From positions 744,001-808,000 of the forward strand of contig NZ_JNWO01000007.1 of assembly GCF_000716435.1 (NCBI RefSeq): a stretch of DNA of 64,000 nucleotides. Direction: 5' to 3'. Below the pieces are notes generated by a model. That model was not told where the DNA came from. It searched no databases and saw only the letters and a program-made list of their open reading frames with translations. The stretch comes from Streptomyces xylophagus (GTDB taxonomy: Bacteria; Actinomycetota; Actinomycetes; Streptomycetales; Streptomycetaceae). Position numbers and translations under genes: made by a program. How positions within the stretch are numbered: the stretch's first letter is position 1; each line of letters begins with the position of its first letter. Shown piece after piece: positions 28,051 to 36,719 of the stretch.

Positions 28051-28554
28051 GTGGACACCGTCGCCCTGGTGGGCGGGCGCGGCCGGCGCTCCGAGTACGT
28101 CGCGACGCTGACGCCGGGGAACACCGGCGACCTCCTCGTCGTACCGGACGAGTTCGCTCCGGACGTGGCGGGCGCGCAGGACACGCTGCTGACGCGCCCC
28201 GAACAGGTCCGCGCCCTGGTCGCGGCCGGCCAGCCGGTGCTCTGGGCCGGTACGGACGCCCCCGGTCGGCCCACCGCGCCCGAGGCGGGCGTCCCCGCCA
28301 CCCAGGACCTCACCGGCAACCCGCGCGTCGGCGTCTGGATCGACGAGAACGACTTCCTGCACCAGGAGTTGACCGCCGACGGCCGCTACGACGAGACCCG
28401 GGGCGGCCGCCCGCACGCCTACGAGGGCCGGTACTGGATCGGCGGCGATCGCATCGACTACCTGGACGACCTCGGCTTCTGGGCCTTCGGGGAGTTCCGG
28501 GGCGAGGAGTTGCGTCACTCGGGGTATGCGATGCGGCTCGGGGTACGGGCGTAG
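28051..28554 (+). CDS. Atu4866-domain protein with unrecognised N-terminal part
   Basis: 167 residues. The C-terminal 75 residues (GVWIDENDFLHQELTADG, RYDETRGGRPHAYEGRYW, HIDYLDD-like IDYLDDLGFWAFGEF) match the small Atu4866 domain of unknown function. The N-terminal half (about 1-85) contains TPGNTGDLLVVPDE and PVLWAGTDAPG and is not recognised. A stop codon lies 18 bp before the GTG at 28051 and there is no Shine-Dalgarno match, so the 5' end may be truncated. A shorter stand-alone copy of the domain is at 45209-45457. Confidence 0.65.
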   Translation: MDTVALVGGRGRRSEYVATLTPGNTGDLLVVPDEFAPDVAGAQDTLLTRPEQVRALVAAGQPVLWAGTDAPGRPTAPEAGVPATQDLTGNPRVGVWIDENDFLHQELTADGRYDETRGGRPHAYEGRYWIGGDRIDYLDDLGFWAFGEFRGEELRHSGYAMRLGVRA

Positions 28555-28603
28555 GGCCTCTCCCCTGATGGTGATGGCCGGTGGACGTGATGGCCGGGTG
28601 CAA

Positions 28604-29638
28604 CTACCGCGTGCGTGAAGGGGAGTTGCGCGCCCGGTCGCGCACGATCTCGGCGAGACGGGTGGCCTGCTCGTCCACGGCTTGGGGGCCGTTGCCGGTC
28701 AGCAGGGAGTGGTCGGCGTCCCAGATCACCTTGGGGGCCGAGGGGTTGAGGGTGAGGTTGACGTCGTAACCGGCCTCCTTGAGGGCCACGTCGACGTAGA
28801 ACTGCAGGCGTGTGCGTTCGCCGGGCACCTTCGGGTAGTTGAACGCGAGCACGGTCTTTTCGCCGTACTTGGCCACGGTGGTGATCCGTGCGCCCTTGAA
28901 GGCGTGGTCGGGATCGGTCGTGACCTTCCCGTCGCCGTCGACCCGGTGGCGCACCGAGGTGAGGGCGATCGGGGCATGGCAGATGAGGGATATCGGGACG
29001 TCCACCTCGCGGAGCGTGTGGAGCAACTCCCCCATCCACGGGTTGTCGTGGAAGTCGACCATCGGTGCGTGTCCGCCGGGCATGTGCACAAAGGCGAGGT
29101 CTGCCAGCGAGAAGCCGGAGGCGGGGTCGCGGTGCCGTTCGATCAGCTGCTGGATGGACAGGTACTCGCGCTGCGGCAACGCCTCGAAGCCGGCGACGAC
29201 ATCACCTCGGACGGAGACGGCCTCCGCGTCCGTCCTGGGCAGCGCCTCGGAGACCGGGATGCGGCCGAGGAACCTGCGGGCGAGGGCGAGTTCGGTCTCA
29301 CGGCGCTTGACGAGGTCCGGATTCTTCTCCCGCAGCTTCTCGGGGCCGAACCGCTCGACTCCGCTCTGCACGGTGGTCCGGGCGGTGGCGAGACCGAGGC
29401 TGCCGCCCCCGTGGAAGTTGAGAGCGAGTCCGTTGACGTCGAGCTGCGGCGGCCGGCCGTCCGGCGTGGCCAGGACGAAGTCGTAGTCCTTCTCGAACTG
29501 CGCCATCACGGCGGCGAGTTCGACGAGGAAGAACCCGATCGGTAGTCCGGGGTGGCCGACGGGCTCGCTCAGCGGGAGCACGCGTGCCGACGACAGGACG
29601 ATCAGGGCCTTGGGGCGAGGGGCGGTGGATTCAGTCAT
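28604..29638 (-). CDS. DJ-1/PfpI superfamily protein (Hsp31-like)
   Basis: 344 residues with the class-I glutamine-amidotransferase-like fold: HMPGGHAPMVDF (oxyanion region and putative partner residues) and the nucleophile elbow SLICHAPIAL with the reactive Cys. Larger members of this family act as chaperones, glyoxalases or deglycases on methylglyoxal. The extra length compared with the common 180-230 residues comes from an insertion around the AREYLSIQQLIERH-type helices. It lies downstream of the SDR on the same strand, separated by the 21-bp repeats, and may be co-transcribed. Confidence 0.88.
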   Translation of the reverse strand: MTESTAPRPKALIVLSSARVLPLSEPVGHPGLPIGFFLVELAAVMAQFEKDYDFVLATPDGRPPQLDVNGLALNFHGGGSLGLATARTTVQSGVERFGPEKLREKNPDLVKRRETELALARRFLGRIPVSEALPRTDAEAVSVRGDVVAGFEALPQREYLSIQQLIERHRDPASGFSLADLAFVHMPGGHAPMVDFHDNPWMGELLHTLREVDVPISLICHAPIALTSVRHRVDGDGKVTTDPDHAFKGARITTVAKYGEKTVLAFNYPKVPGERTRLQFYVDVALKEAGYDVNLTLNPSAPKVIWDADHSLLTGNGPQAVDEQATRLAEIVRDRARNSPSRTR

Positions 29639-29650
29639 GGTCTTTCCTCT

Positions 29651-29734
29651 TCTTCGGAGTCGGTCCCGGATTCTTCGGAGTTGGTTCCGGAGTCTTCTGA
29701 ACTGGTCTCGGATTCCTCGGAGTTGGTCTCAGAG
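29651..29734. repeat. four tandem 21-bp repeats between the SDR and DJ-1/PfpI genes
   Basis: Units run 29651-29671, 29672-29692, 29693-29713 and 29714-29734, each beginning TCTTCGGAG or a close variant and ending in GGTTCCGGA-like sequence. The period is a multiple of three and of near two helical turns. The array ends 12 bp after the SDR stop codon and lies 13 bp upstream of the DJ-1/PfpI start, so it is in the leader of that gene. Confidence 0.9.
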
Positions 29735-29745
29735 CGGGGAGGCGC

Positions 29746-30582
29746 TCACGCCGGCACGCCGGACGAGCGTTTGACGAGGGCGTCGAAAGTGCGGTCCGGC
29801 AACAGCCGGTTGAGGAAAATGAGGGGGCGCGCTCCGAAACCGACGCGGTAGCGGGTGCGCGGACGCCGGGCGGTCGCCGCCCTGGTCACCGCCTTGCCGA
29901 TGACGGTGGCGGGTGAGGCCATACGGGTGCCTGGCCGCGAGCTTCGCTCCAGGGACTCGGCCATCGCGTCGGCCTGCTCGGCGTACGGTCCGCGGGAGGA
30001 GGTGGCACGCAGCCTGTCGGCCGCGATCGCGCCCCAGTCGGTCCGGATGGAGCCGGGTTCGATGAGTACGACGTCGATGCCGAACCGCCCGACTTCCAGG
30101 CGCAGCGCGTCGCTGAGGCCTTCGACGGCGTACTTGCTGGCGTGGTACCAGGCCCCCATGGGTGTGGCGAACCGGCCGCCCATGGAGCTGATGTTCACGA
30201 TCGTGCCGCTGCGCTGGGCCCGCATGTGCGGCAGGACCAGCTGGGTCAGCCGCGCCAGGCCGAACACGTTCACCTCGATCTGTGCGCGGGCCTCCGCCAT
30301 GGGAACGTCCTCCAGCGCGCCGTACGAGCCGTAGCCGGCGTTGTTGACGAGAACGTCGATGCGGCCCTCGGCCGCGATGATCTCGGCGACCGCGTCGCCG
30401 ACCGAGCTCTCGCTGGTGACGTCCAGCGAGAGCGTGCGCACGCCCGACGCCGCCAGCCCGTTCATCCGGTCGGTGCGCCGGGCCGCGCCATAGACGATGA
30501 AGCCGGCCTGCTGAAGCTGTCGGGCGGTGGCTTCCCCGATGCCCGAGGAGGCACCGGTGACCAGGGCTACCTTTTTCGTCAT
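29746..30582 (-). CDS. short-chain dehydrogenase/reductase, classical type
   Basis: 278 residues with TGASSGIG, Arg-Arg after strand 2 (AARRTDR, suggesting NADP), NNAGYGSYG, the catalytic Ser in ISSMGG and YHASK. The ATG at 30582 is preferred because AAGGA lies 6 nt upstream; ATG 30588 would sit directly after that site. It is divergent from a TetR regulator, and the shared promoter region carries a long inverted repeat, so TetR control is likely. It may be co-transcribed with the DJ-1/PfpI gene, hinting at aldehyde or reactive-carbonyl metabolism (inference). Confidence 0.93.
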   Translation of the reverse strand: MTKKVALVTGASSGIGEATARQLQQAGFIVYGAARRTDRMNGLAASGVRTLSLDVTSESSVGDAVAEIIAAEGRIDVLVNNAGYGSYGALEDVPMAEARAQIEVNVFGLARLTQLVLPHMRAQRSGTIVNISSMGGRFATPMGAWYHASKYAVEGLSDALRLEVGRFGIDVVLIEPGSIRTDWGAIAADRLRATSSRGPYAEQADAMAESLERSSRPGTRMASPATVIGKAVTRAATARRPRTRYRVGFGARPLIFLNRLLPDRTFDALVKRSSGVPA

Positions 30583-30667
30583 GGTCATTCCTTGCGAGTC
30601 ATGGATGGGACGTTGAACCGGCCCCACTTAACAGACCGGCGGGCTCTTCGGACGCTCCGAGCATAAG

Positions 30668-30702
30668 AGACCTGCGGTCTCTACACAAGGGACCGCAGGT
30701 CT
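30668..30702. promoter_or_regulatory. TetR-type operator, 12-bp perfect inverted repeat
   Basis: AGACCTGCGGTC (30668-30679) and GACCGCAGGTCT (30691-30702) are perfect inverted copies separated by 11 bp. Each arm is itself nearly palindromic. The site lies between the divergent SDR and TetR start codons, 14 bp from the TetR ATG, and must overlap at least one promoter. Confidence 0.75.
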
Positions 30703-30715
30703 GTAATATGCGGGC

Positions 30716-31393
30716 ATGAACACGTTCCAGCGCGCCAGAAACGAGGAGCAGCGCGAAGTACGCCGCCGGAGCATCCTGGAGACGGCGGCGACCATGCTCA
30801 GCGAGATGCCGGTCTCAGCCGTGAGCCTCAATGAGCTCAGCCGCCGCGTGGGACTGGCGAAGTCCAACGTCATGCGCTATTTCGAGTCGCGAGAGGCGGT
30901 CCTGCTGGACCTCCTGGAGAGCCTGACCCGCGATTTTCTGACAGAGGTGGTCGATCAACTTCCCGCCTGCGTCGACCGGACGGGTTCCGCGATCGCGAGG
31001 GCCGAGTCGGTGGCATCGGGTCTGGCCGCGTCGTTCGCGTCCCGGAAGATGCTCTGCGAACTGCTCAGTGCCCAGGCCGGCATTCTCGAGCACAATGTCT
31101 CCGCCGAGCTGGCCGCGAGATACAAGCGGGGGGCCCACGACGGTCTTGCCGGTCTGGCGGGCATGCTGCGGGAGATCCTGCCCGAGCTCGGCGACCGGGA
31201 GGCCGCCGAAGCGGCCAGCATGACGATCGTTCTCGTCGGAGCGTTGTGGACGCACAGCCATCCGGCGACGGCCGTGCGAGACGCCTATGCCGCCGATCCG
31301 AGTCTCGTGTTCCTCCGTACGCCCTTCGCCGCGACGCTGGAGCGTGCGATCACGATCTATCTGATCGGCCTGCTGACCGACTCCGACCGGTGA
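30716..31393 (+). CDS. TetR-family transcriptional regulator
   Basis: 225 residues with an N-terminal TetR helix-turn-helix (SILETAATMLSEMPVSAVSL; RRVGLAKSNVMRYFESRE at about 42-60) and a helical ligand domain with HSHPATAV and FATLERAI segments. It is divergent from an SDR with a strong inverted repeat between them, the typical layout of an autoregulated repressor with its target. Ligand unknown. Confidence 0.93.
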   Translation: MNTFQRARNEEQREVRRRSILETAATMLSEMPVSAVSLNELSRRVGLAKSNVMRYFESREAVLLDLLESLTRDFLTEVVDQLPACVDRTGSAIARAESVASGLAASFASRKMLCELLSAQAGILEHNVSAELAARYKRGAHDGLAGLAGMLREILPELGDREAAEAASMTIVLVGALWTHSHPATAVRDAYAADPSLVFLRTPFAATLERAITIYLIGLLTDSDR

Positions 31394-31459
31394 TCCCGGC
31401 CGCACCGGCCGAGGAACTCACTGCGCCGGAGGCCCTCCTCCGCCGACTCCCCGTGACGT

Positions 31460-32545
31460 TCACCAGCTGATTCCGGCCGCCACCGGCAGGTGGTCGCTGC
31501 CCGTGGCGGGCAGCAGCCACGCGCTCTCCGGCTGCACGCCCCGCACCAGGATCTGGTCGATCCGCGCCACCGGGAACTTCGCCGGCCAGCTGAAGCCGAA
31601 GCCGGCCCCGGCCGCGTCCTGGACCGAGCGCAGCCGCGAGGTGAGGCCGGCGAACACGCGGTCGTCCATGGTGCCGTTCAGGTCGCCGAGCAGCACGACC
31701 CGCCCGTTCCGCTCGGCGGCGACGGCCTCGGCGAGCGCCTGCTCGCCCCTGTCCCGGGACTCCGTCCAGTAGCCCATCCTGGGATTGACCCGTACCGATC
31801 CCAGGTGGGCCACGTACACCGCGAGCGGCCCGTGGTCGGTGGTCACCGTGGTGCGCAGGGCCCGGTTGTAGGCCAACTTGGTCGCGGCCGACTTGGTGGC
31901 GCCCAGCGGCCCGGCGTCCATCCTGGTGTCGACCGGCCGGGAGTCGGACAGCGGCAGCTTGCTCCACAGCCCCACCGTGCCCTGCACCGTGCGGTACGGG
32001 TACGCCTTCGCCAGTTCCTTCTCGTACGTTCCCCGGGCCTGCGGGGTGATCTCTTCCAGCGCCAGCAGGTCCGCGCCGGAGGCGGCGAGGTCGCGGGCGG
32101 TGCCTGCCGGGTCGGGGTTGTCGGCGTCGACGTTGTGGCTCACCACGGTGAGGTCGGCGCCGGAGTGGGACCTGTCGCCGAGCAGCCCGCCGAAGAGGTT
32201 CAGCCACACCGTGACCGGCAGCAGCAGCGCGAGCACGGCGGAGGCGGAGCGGCGCCACAGCGCGCAGGCCAGCAGCACCGGGACGAACACACCGAACCAC
32301 GGCAGGAAGGTCTCCACCAGACTGCCGATGCCACCGACCCGGTTCGGGATCCACGCGTGCAGCAGCATCAGCAGGCCGAGCAGCAGCGCCAGCGCCGCGA
32401 GCACCGGGCCGCGCTTCCAGGGCCCGGGCCGGAGGCCGTAGCGGATCGCGCGGTGCACGCCCCCGCGCCACGGCCCGGCGGTGGCCGGCGCGCGGGTGTC
32501 CGCCGGGACGTCCTGTCCGGTCTCCGCCCGGTCCGCCTGCGTCAT
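31460..32545 (-). CDS. membrane-anchored endonuclease/exonuclease/phosphatase-family protein, VanJ/StaP-like
   Basis: 361 residues: three membrane helices (about 45-64, 72-95 and 100-120) and an exported EEP domain with SHNVDADN, LLALEEIT (metal-binding Glu), GDLNGTMDDRVF and the catalytic GSDHLPV. This build is that of VanJ and StaP, membrane phosphodiesterases that act on lipid-linked envelope precursors and give low-level glycopeptide resistance; family members may do other jobs. It is divergent from a two-component system, which fits envelope-stress control. Confidence 0.85.
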   Translation of the reverse strand: MTQADRAETGQDVPADTRAPATAGPWRGGVHRAIRYGLRPGPWKRGPVLAALALLLGLLMLLHAWIPNRVGGIGSLVETFLPWFGVFVPVLLACALWRRSASAVLALLLPVTVWLNLFGGLLGDRSHSGADLTVVSHNVDADNPDPAGTARDLAASGADLLALEEITPQARGTYEKELAKAYPYRTVQGTVGLWSKLPLSDSRPVDTRMDAGPLGATKSAATKLAYNRALRTTVTTDHGPLAVYVAHLGSVRVNPRMGYWTESRDRGEQALAEAVAAERNGRVVLLGDLNGTMDDRVFAGLTSRLRSVQDAAGAGFGFSWPAKFPVARIDQILVRGVQPESAWLLPATGSDHLPVAAGISW

Positions 32546-32683
32546 CGTGTTTCCTCACTCGCGTTCGTTCCGGTGGCTCGGAGTCGAGCGCCCGGTGTCC
32601 CGAGTGAAGGCGACGCGGTGTTGCCCGCGCGTATGCGGTTCTCGATACGTCGGCGATAGGTGCCGACTCGTAGCCTGGAGGGC

Positions 32684-33379
32684 ATGCGTGTGCTGATCGT
32701 CGAGGACGAGCCCTATCTGGCGGAGGCGATCCGCGACGGCCTGCGCCTGGAGGCGATCGCCGCCGACATCGCGGGGGACGGCGACACCGCGCTGGAGTTG
32801 CTCCGCGTCAACACCTACGACATCGCCGCGCTGGACCGGGACATCCCGGGCCCCTCCGGCGACGAGATCGCCCGACGCATCGTGGCCTCCGGCAGCGGCA
32901 TGCCGATCCTGATGCTCACCGCCGCCGCCCGGCTCGACGACAAGGCCTCCGGGTTCGGACTCGGCGCCGACGACTACCTCACGAAGCCCTTCGAACTCCG
33001 GGAACTCGTGCTCCGGCTCAGGGCACTCGACCGCAGACGCGCCCACAACAGGCCGCCCGTACGGGAGATCGCGGGCCTGCGCCTCGATCCGTTCCGGCGC
33101 GAGGTCCACCGCGACGACCGCTATGTCGCGCTCACCCGGAAGCAGTTCGCCGTGCTCGAAGTCCTTGTCGCCGCCGAGGGCGGTGTCGTCAGCGCCGAGG
33201 AACTCCTGGAACGCGCCTGGGACGAGAACGCGGACCCGTTCACCAACGCCGTCCGCATCACCGTCTCGGCGCTGCGCAAACGGCTCGGCGAACCCTGGCT
33301 CATCGCCACGGTGCCGGGTGTCGGCTACCGCATCGACGCACCGCCCGAGGCCGGACACGAGGGGGAGAATCGTGGATAG
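32684..33379 (+). CDS. two-component response regulator, OmpR family
   Basis: 231 residues: receiver with Glu7-Asp8 region, phospho-acceptor Asp51 in AALDRDIPG, Lys in DDYLTKPF, and winged-helix output ending TVPGVGYRID. GGAGGG lies just before the ATG at 32684. The kinase gene starts within its 3' end. The neighbouring divergent VanJ-like gene is the likely target. Confidence 0.93.
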   Translation: MRVLIVEDEPYLAEAIRDGLRLEAIAADIAGDGDTALELLRVNTYDIAALDRDIPGPSGDEIARRIVASGSGMPILMLTAAARLDDKASGFGLGADDYLTKPFELRELVLRLRALDRRRAHNRPPVREIAGLRLDPFRREVHRDDRYVALTRKQFAVLEVLVAAEGGVVSAEELLERAWDENADPFTNAVRITVSALRKRLGEPWLIATVPGVGYRIDAPPEAGHEGENRG

Positions 33380-34463
33380 GGCCCCCGGGATGAGTGCTCG
33401 TCTCAAACTCACCCTCAGCTACGCCGGATTCCTCATGGTGGCCGGTGCCCTGCTGCTCGCGGCGGTGTGGGTGTTCCTCCTCCGCTACGTCCCCAACCGC
33501 GCGATGCTCATCGATCCCGACGACAGGCCCACGCAGGGTGTCTTTCCCATCCGGTCCGCCCTCCTGGCCGTTTTCGCGCCGAGGGCCGCCGCGGTACTGG
33601 CGTTCCTGCTGGTGTTCGGCCTCGTGGGAGGGTGGATCCTCGCCGGCCGCATGCTCGCGCCGCTGACCCGCATCACCCACGCTACCCGTATGGCGACGAA
33701 CGGATCGCTCTCCCACCGGATCCAACTGCCCGGCCGCGAGGACGAGTTCCGTGAACTCGCCGACGCCTTCGACACGATGCTCGCGCGGCTCGAAGCACAC
33801 GTCGCCGAACAGCAGCGCTTCACGGCCAACGCCTCTCACGAGCTGCGCACCCCGCTGGCGATCTCGAAGGCACTCCTCGACGTCGCCCGCACCGATCCGC
33901 ACCACGACACCGTCCGGCTCGTCGACCGCCTCCACGCCGTCAACACCCGGGCCATCGACCTCACCGAGGCGCTGCTCCTGCTCAGCCTCGCGGGCCAGCG
34001 GTCGTTCACCCGGGAACAGGTCGACCTGTCCCTCGTCGCGGAAGAGGCCACCGAGACCCTCCTCCCCCTCGCGGAGAAACACGGCGTCACCCTCGAGACC
34101 TGCGGCGACATCGCCCCCACGACCGGATCGCCGGCGCTCCTGCTGCAGCTGACCACGAACCTCGTCCAGAACGCGATCGTCCACAACCTGCCGGAACACG
34201 GCACGGTACGGGTCCACACCGATGTCCGTCCCGAGTCCGTGGTGCTGTCCGTCGAGAACACCGGCGAGCGGCTCACCCCGCAGCTGGTCTCGACCCTCAC
34301 CGAACCCTTCCGTCGCGGCACCGAGCGCATCCACACCGACCAGGCAGGCGTCGGCCTCGGCCTGGCCATCGTCAAGACCATCACCCAGGCACACGACGGA
34401 ACCCTCACCCTCACCCCGCGCCCCACCGGCGGCCTCAGCATCACCGTGGAACTGCCCGCTTGA
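33372..34463 (+). CDS. two-component sensor histidine kinase, short extracytoplasmic loop
   Basis: 363 residues: membrane helices at about 16-38 and 67-88 separated by only about 28 residues, HAMP region, HisKA with His156 in ANASHELRTPLA, and HATPase boxes NLVQNAIVHN, VENTGERL and GVGLGLAIV. The short loop suggests that the signal is sensed within the membrane or envelope, as in kinases for cell-wall antibiotics. The GTG start with GGGGGAG upstream lies within the end of the regulator gene. Convergent with the kinase of the sugar locus. Confidence 0.92.
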   Translation: MDRAPGMSARLKLTLSYAGFLMVAGALLLAAVWVFLLRYVPNRAMLIDPDDRPTQGVFPIRSALLAVFAPRAAAVLAFLLVFGLVGGWILAGRMLAPLTRITHATRMATNGSLSHRIQLPGREDEFRELADAFDTMLARLEAHVAEQQRFTANASHELRTPLAISKALLDVARTDPHHDTVRLVDRLHAVNTRAIDLTEALLLLSLAGQRSFTREQVDLSLVAEEATETLLPLAEKHGVTLETCGDIAPTTGSPALLLQLTTNLVQNAIVHNLPEHGTVRVHTDVRPESVVLSVENTGERLTPQLVSTLTEPFRRGTERIHTDQAGVGLGLAIVKTITQAHDGTLTLTPRPTGGLSITVELPA

Positions 34464-34476
34464 CGGGCGTACCGGA

Positions 34477-35472
34477 TCACGGACCGCCGCTCCCCCGGAA
34501 CCCCGCACGCAGCCGCGCCTCGGCCCCGGGCTCCGGTCCCGCGTGCAGATCCAGCGCGGCCAGGGCGGCGCCGAGCAGAGGCGGGTCCGTACACACCACC
34601 GGGCGAACACCCGGCACCGCCACGGTGAGACGGTGTTCGACGTCGTCGAGGAGGGCGCGGTGCCCTGCCGCCAACACGCTTCCGCCGAGCACCACTTCGG
34701 GGTCCGGGGAGACGGCGAGTTGCAGGCGGCACAGAACGGTCAGCGCCATTCTGGCGATCTCCGCAGCGAGTCGTTCGACCAGTTCGACCGCGATCTCGTC
34801 GCCGTCGTCGCGGGCCGCGAAGACCGCCGGGCACAGTTCGCTCAGCCGGAGTGCGGGCAGGTCGCCGCTGTGCAGGGCGGCGGTGACGTCGGCGACCGTG
34901 GGCAGGCCGAAGTGGTCGGTGACCGCCGTACGAAGGGCCGTTTGCGGGCCTCGGCCGTCCTCCGCCCTCGCCGCGTGCCACAGTGCCGACGTGCCCACGT
35001 CGATGCCGCCGCCCCAGTCCCCCGAGATCCGGCCCAGCGCGGCGAAGCCGGTGGTACGGCCGTCGGGGGCGACGCCGACGCAGTTGATACCGGTGCCGCA
35101 GACCACGCCGACACCCCAGGGCCGACTGGCACCGGCGCGCAGGACGGCGTAGGAGTCGTTGTCGACGCGCTGCGTGACCGCCCACCGACGGGCACCGACG
35201 GCCTCGCGCAACGCCTTGATCTCGTACGGCAGATCGGCCCCGGCGAGGAACGCCGTGATCCCGTCCACCACAACGCCGTCCCCCACCCCCGCCGCCGCCA
35301 TCGCCTCGGCACGCAGGGCGGCGAGCACGTCCATCGCCGCGTCCACACCGACAGCCTGCGGGCGGAATCCACCGCCCCGGGCCCGGCCCAGGATCGTGCC
35401 GTCCGTCGTCAGTACGGCCACGTCGGTCTTGGAGTTGCCGCCGTCGACGGCGAGCAGCAGGCCTGTCTTCAT
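34477..35472 (-). CDS. BadF/BadG/BcrA-type ATPase, probable N-acetylglucosamine or sugar kinase
   Basis: 331 residues with the ASKHA nucleotide-binding fold: phosphate-1 motif LAVDGGNSKTDVAV at residues 6-19, central GVVCGTGINCVGV and GDWGGGIDVG, and adenosine motif VVLGGSVLAAG. This subgroup includes eukaryotic-type N-acetylglucosamine kinases and bacterial glucosamine kinases. Its ATG overlaps the GH4 stop (TGATG), so it is last in the sugar operon. It could phosphorylate the sugar freed from an imported oligosaccharide. Sugar specificity cannot be read from sequence. Confidence 0.85.
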   Translation of the reverse strand: MKTGLLLAVDGGNSKTDVAVLTTDGTILGRARGGGFRPQAVGVDAAMDVLAALRAEAMAAAGVGDGVVVDGITAFLAGADLPYEIKALREAVGARRWAVTQRVDNDSYAVLRAGASRPWGVGVVCGTGINCVGVAPDGRTTGFAALGRISGDWGGGIDVGTSALWHAARAEDGRGPQTALRTAVTDHFGLPTVADVTAALHSGDLPALRLSELCPAVFAARDDGDEIAVELVERLAAEIARMALTVLCRLQLAVSPDPEVVLGGSVLAAGHRALLDDVEHRLTVAVPGVRPVVCTDPPLLGAALAALDLHAGPEPGAEARLRAGFRGSGGP

Positions 35473-36719
35473 CAGGCCCACCACAGGTGTTCGCGGTTGG
35501 CGGCGACAAGCTTCGCCGCCAACTCCTCGGCGACCTTGACCTGTCCGACGAGGGGATGCGCCAGCAACGCTGTCGCGACCCGGTCGACACCACCGTGCAG
35601 GGCTGCTTCCAGGGCCAGTTCCTCGTAGGCCGTCACATGCGCGATCAATCCGGCGAAGAGTGGCTCTACGGCCGTGACGGGCAAGGGAGTTGCTCCCTGG
35701 GCGCCGATGCGGGAGGGGACCTCGATGACGGCGTCGTCGGGGAGGAAGGGCAGGGTGCCGTTGTTGCGGACGTTGGCGACGCGGATGTCGCCGGTGTCGG
35801 TGGTGAGGGCGTGCACCAGCTGGACGGCCGCCTCGGAGTAGTAGGCGCCGCCGCGTTTGTCGAGGAGGGCGGGCTTCTCGGTGAGGGCGGGGTCGGCGTA
35901 CATCTTCAGCAAGTCGCCCTCCATGCCCGCGACTTGTTCGGCGCGGGAGGGTTCGCTGAGCTGTTCGCGGAGGACCTCGTCGTGGGCGTAGTAGTAGCGC
36001 AGGTAGTAGGAGGGGACGACGCCGAGGCGGCGGACCACGTCGAGCGGCATGCGCAGCCGGTCCGCGAGTGCCTGGCCGTGTTCGTCGAGGATGCGCGGCA
36101 GGACGTCCACGCCGTCGAGCCGTACCGCCCGCTCCCAGGTCAGGTGGTTGAGGCCGACGTGGTCGAGGGCGACGCGCTCGTGGTCGACGCCGAGCCAGTC
36201 GGCGAAGGTGCGTTGGAAGCCGATGGCGACATTGCAGAGACCGACTGCCTTGTGGCCGGCGTCGAGGAGGGCGCGGGTGACGATGCCGACCGGGTTGGTG
36301 AAGTCGACGATCCAGGCGTTCGGGGCGCGCTTGGCGACCCGTTCGGCGAGGTCGAGGACGACCGGCACGGTGCGCAGCGCCTTGGCCAACCCCCCTGCGC
36401 CGGTGGTCTCTTGGCCGATGCAGCCGCACTCGTGCGGGAGGGTCTCGTCGATGTGCCGGGCGGCCTGGCCGCCGATGCGGAGCTGGAAGAGGACGGCGTC
36501 GGTGCCGTCGATGCCCGCGTCCGGGTCGGCGGTGGTGGTGATCTTCGCGGCGCTGCCCTGGCGGGCCAGGATGCGGCGGGCGAACGGGGCGATGACCGCG
36601 AGCCGCTCCGGGTCGGGGTCGACCAGGGCGATCTCCGTGACAGGAAGTCCCAACCGGGCGAATCCGTCGACCAGTTCGGGGGTGTACGTGGATCCGCCGC
36701 CGACAACGGTGATCTTCAA
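35472..36719 (-). CDS. glycoside hydrolase family 4, 6-phospho-beta-glucosidase-like
   Basis: 415 residues, NAD- and metal-dependent hydrolase of family 4: Rossmann motif VVGGGSTYTPELV at the N-terminus, DFTNPVGIVTRA, metal-ligand Cys in LCNVAIGFQRT, and GLNHLTW with the conserved His. The close likeness to 6-phospho-beta-glucosidases suggests a phosphorylated substrate, yet the operon has an ABC importer, not a PTS, so the phosphate would have to come from an intracellular kinase. TTG at 36719 is the start: it overlaps the permease stop (TTGA) and precedes the Rossmann strand. Confidence 0.9.
   Translation of the reverse strand: MKITVVGGGSTYTPELVDGFARLGLPVTEIALVDPDPERLAVIAPFARRILARQGSAAKITTTADPDAGIDGTDAVLFQLRIGGQAARHIDETLPHECGCIGQETTGAGGLAKALRTVPVVLDLAERVAKRAPNAWIVDFTNPVGIVTRALLDAGHKAVGLCNVAIGFQRTFADWLGVDHERVALDHVGLNHLTWERAVRLDGVDVLPRILDEHGQALADRLRMPLDVVRRLGVVPSYYLRYYYAHDEVLREQLSEPSRAEQVAGMEGDLLKMYADPALTEKPALLDKRGGAYYSEAAVQLVHALTTDTGDIRVANVRNNGTLPFLPDDAVIEVPSRIGAQGATPLPVTAVEPLFAGLIAHVTAYEELALEAALHGGVDRVATALLAHPLVGQVKVAEELAAKLVAANREHLWWA

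Noticed and set aside
28559..28603. Short gap searched for a regulatory RNA or attachment site
   Set aside because: Only 45 bp with no inverted repeat, no tRNA-like sequence and no direct repeat.
34477..36429. Extension of the BadF-type kinase frame to 650 residues
   Set aside because: The extra N-terminal part is the shadow of the GH4 gene; the ATG at 35472 overlaps the GH4 stop and starts right before the phosphate-binding motif.
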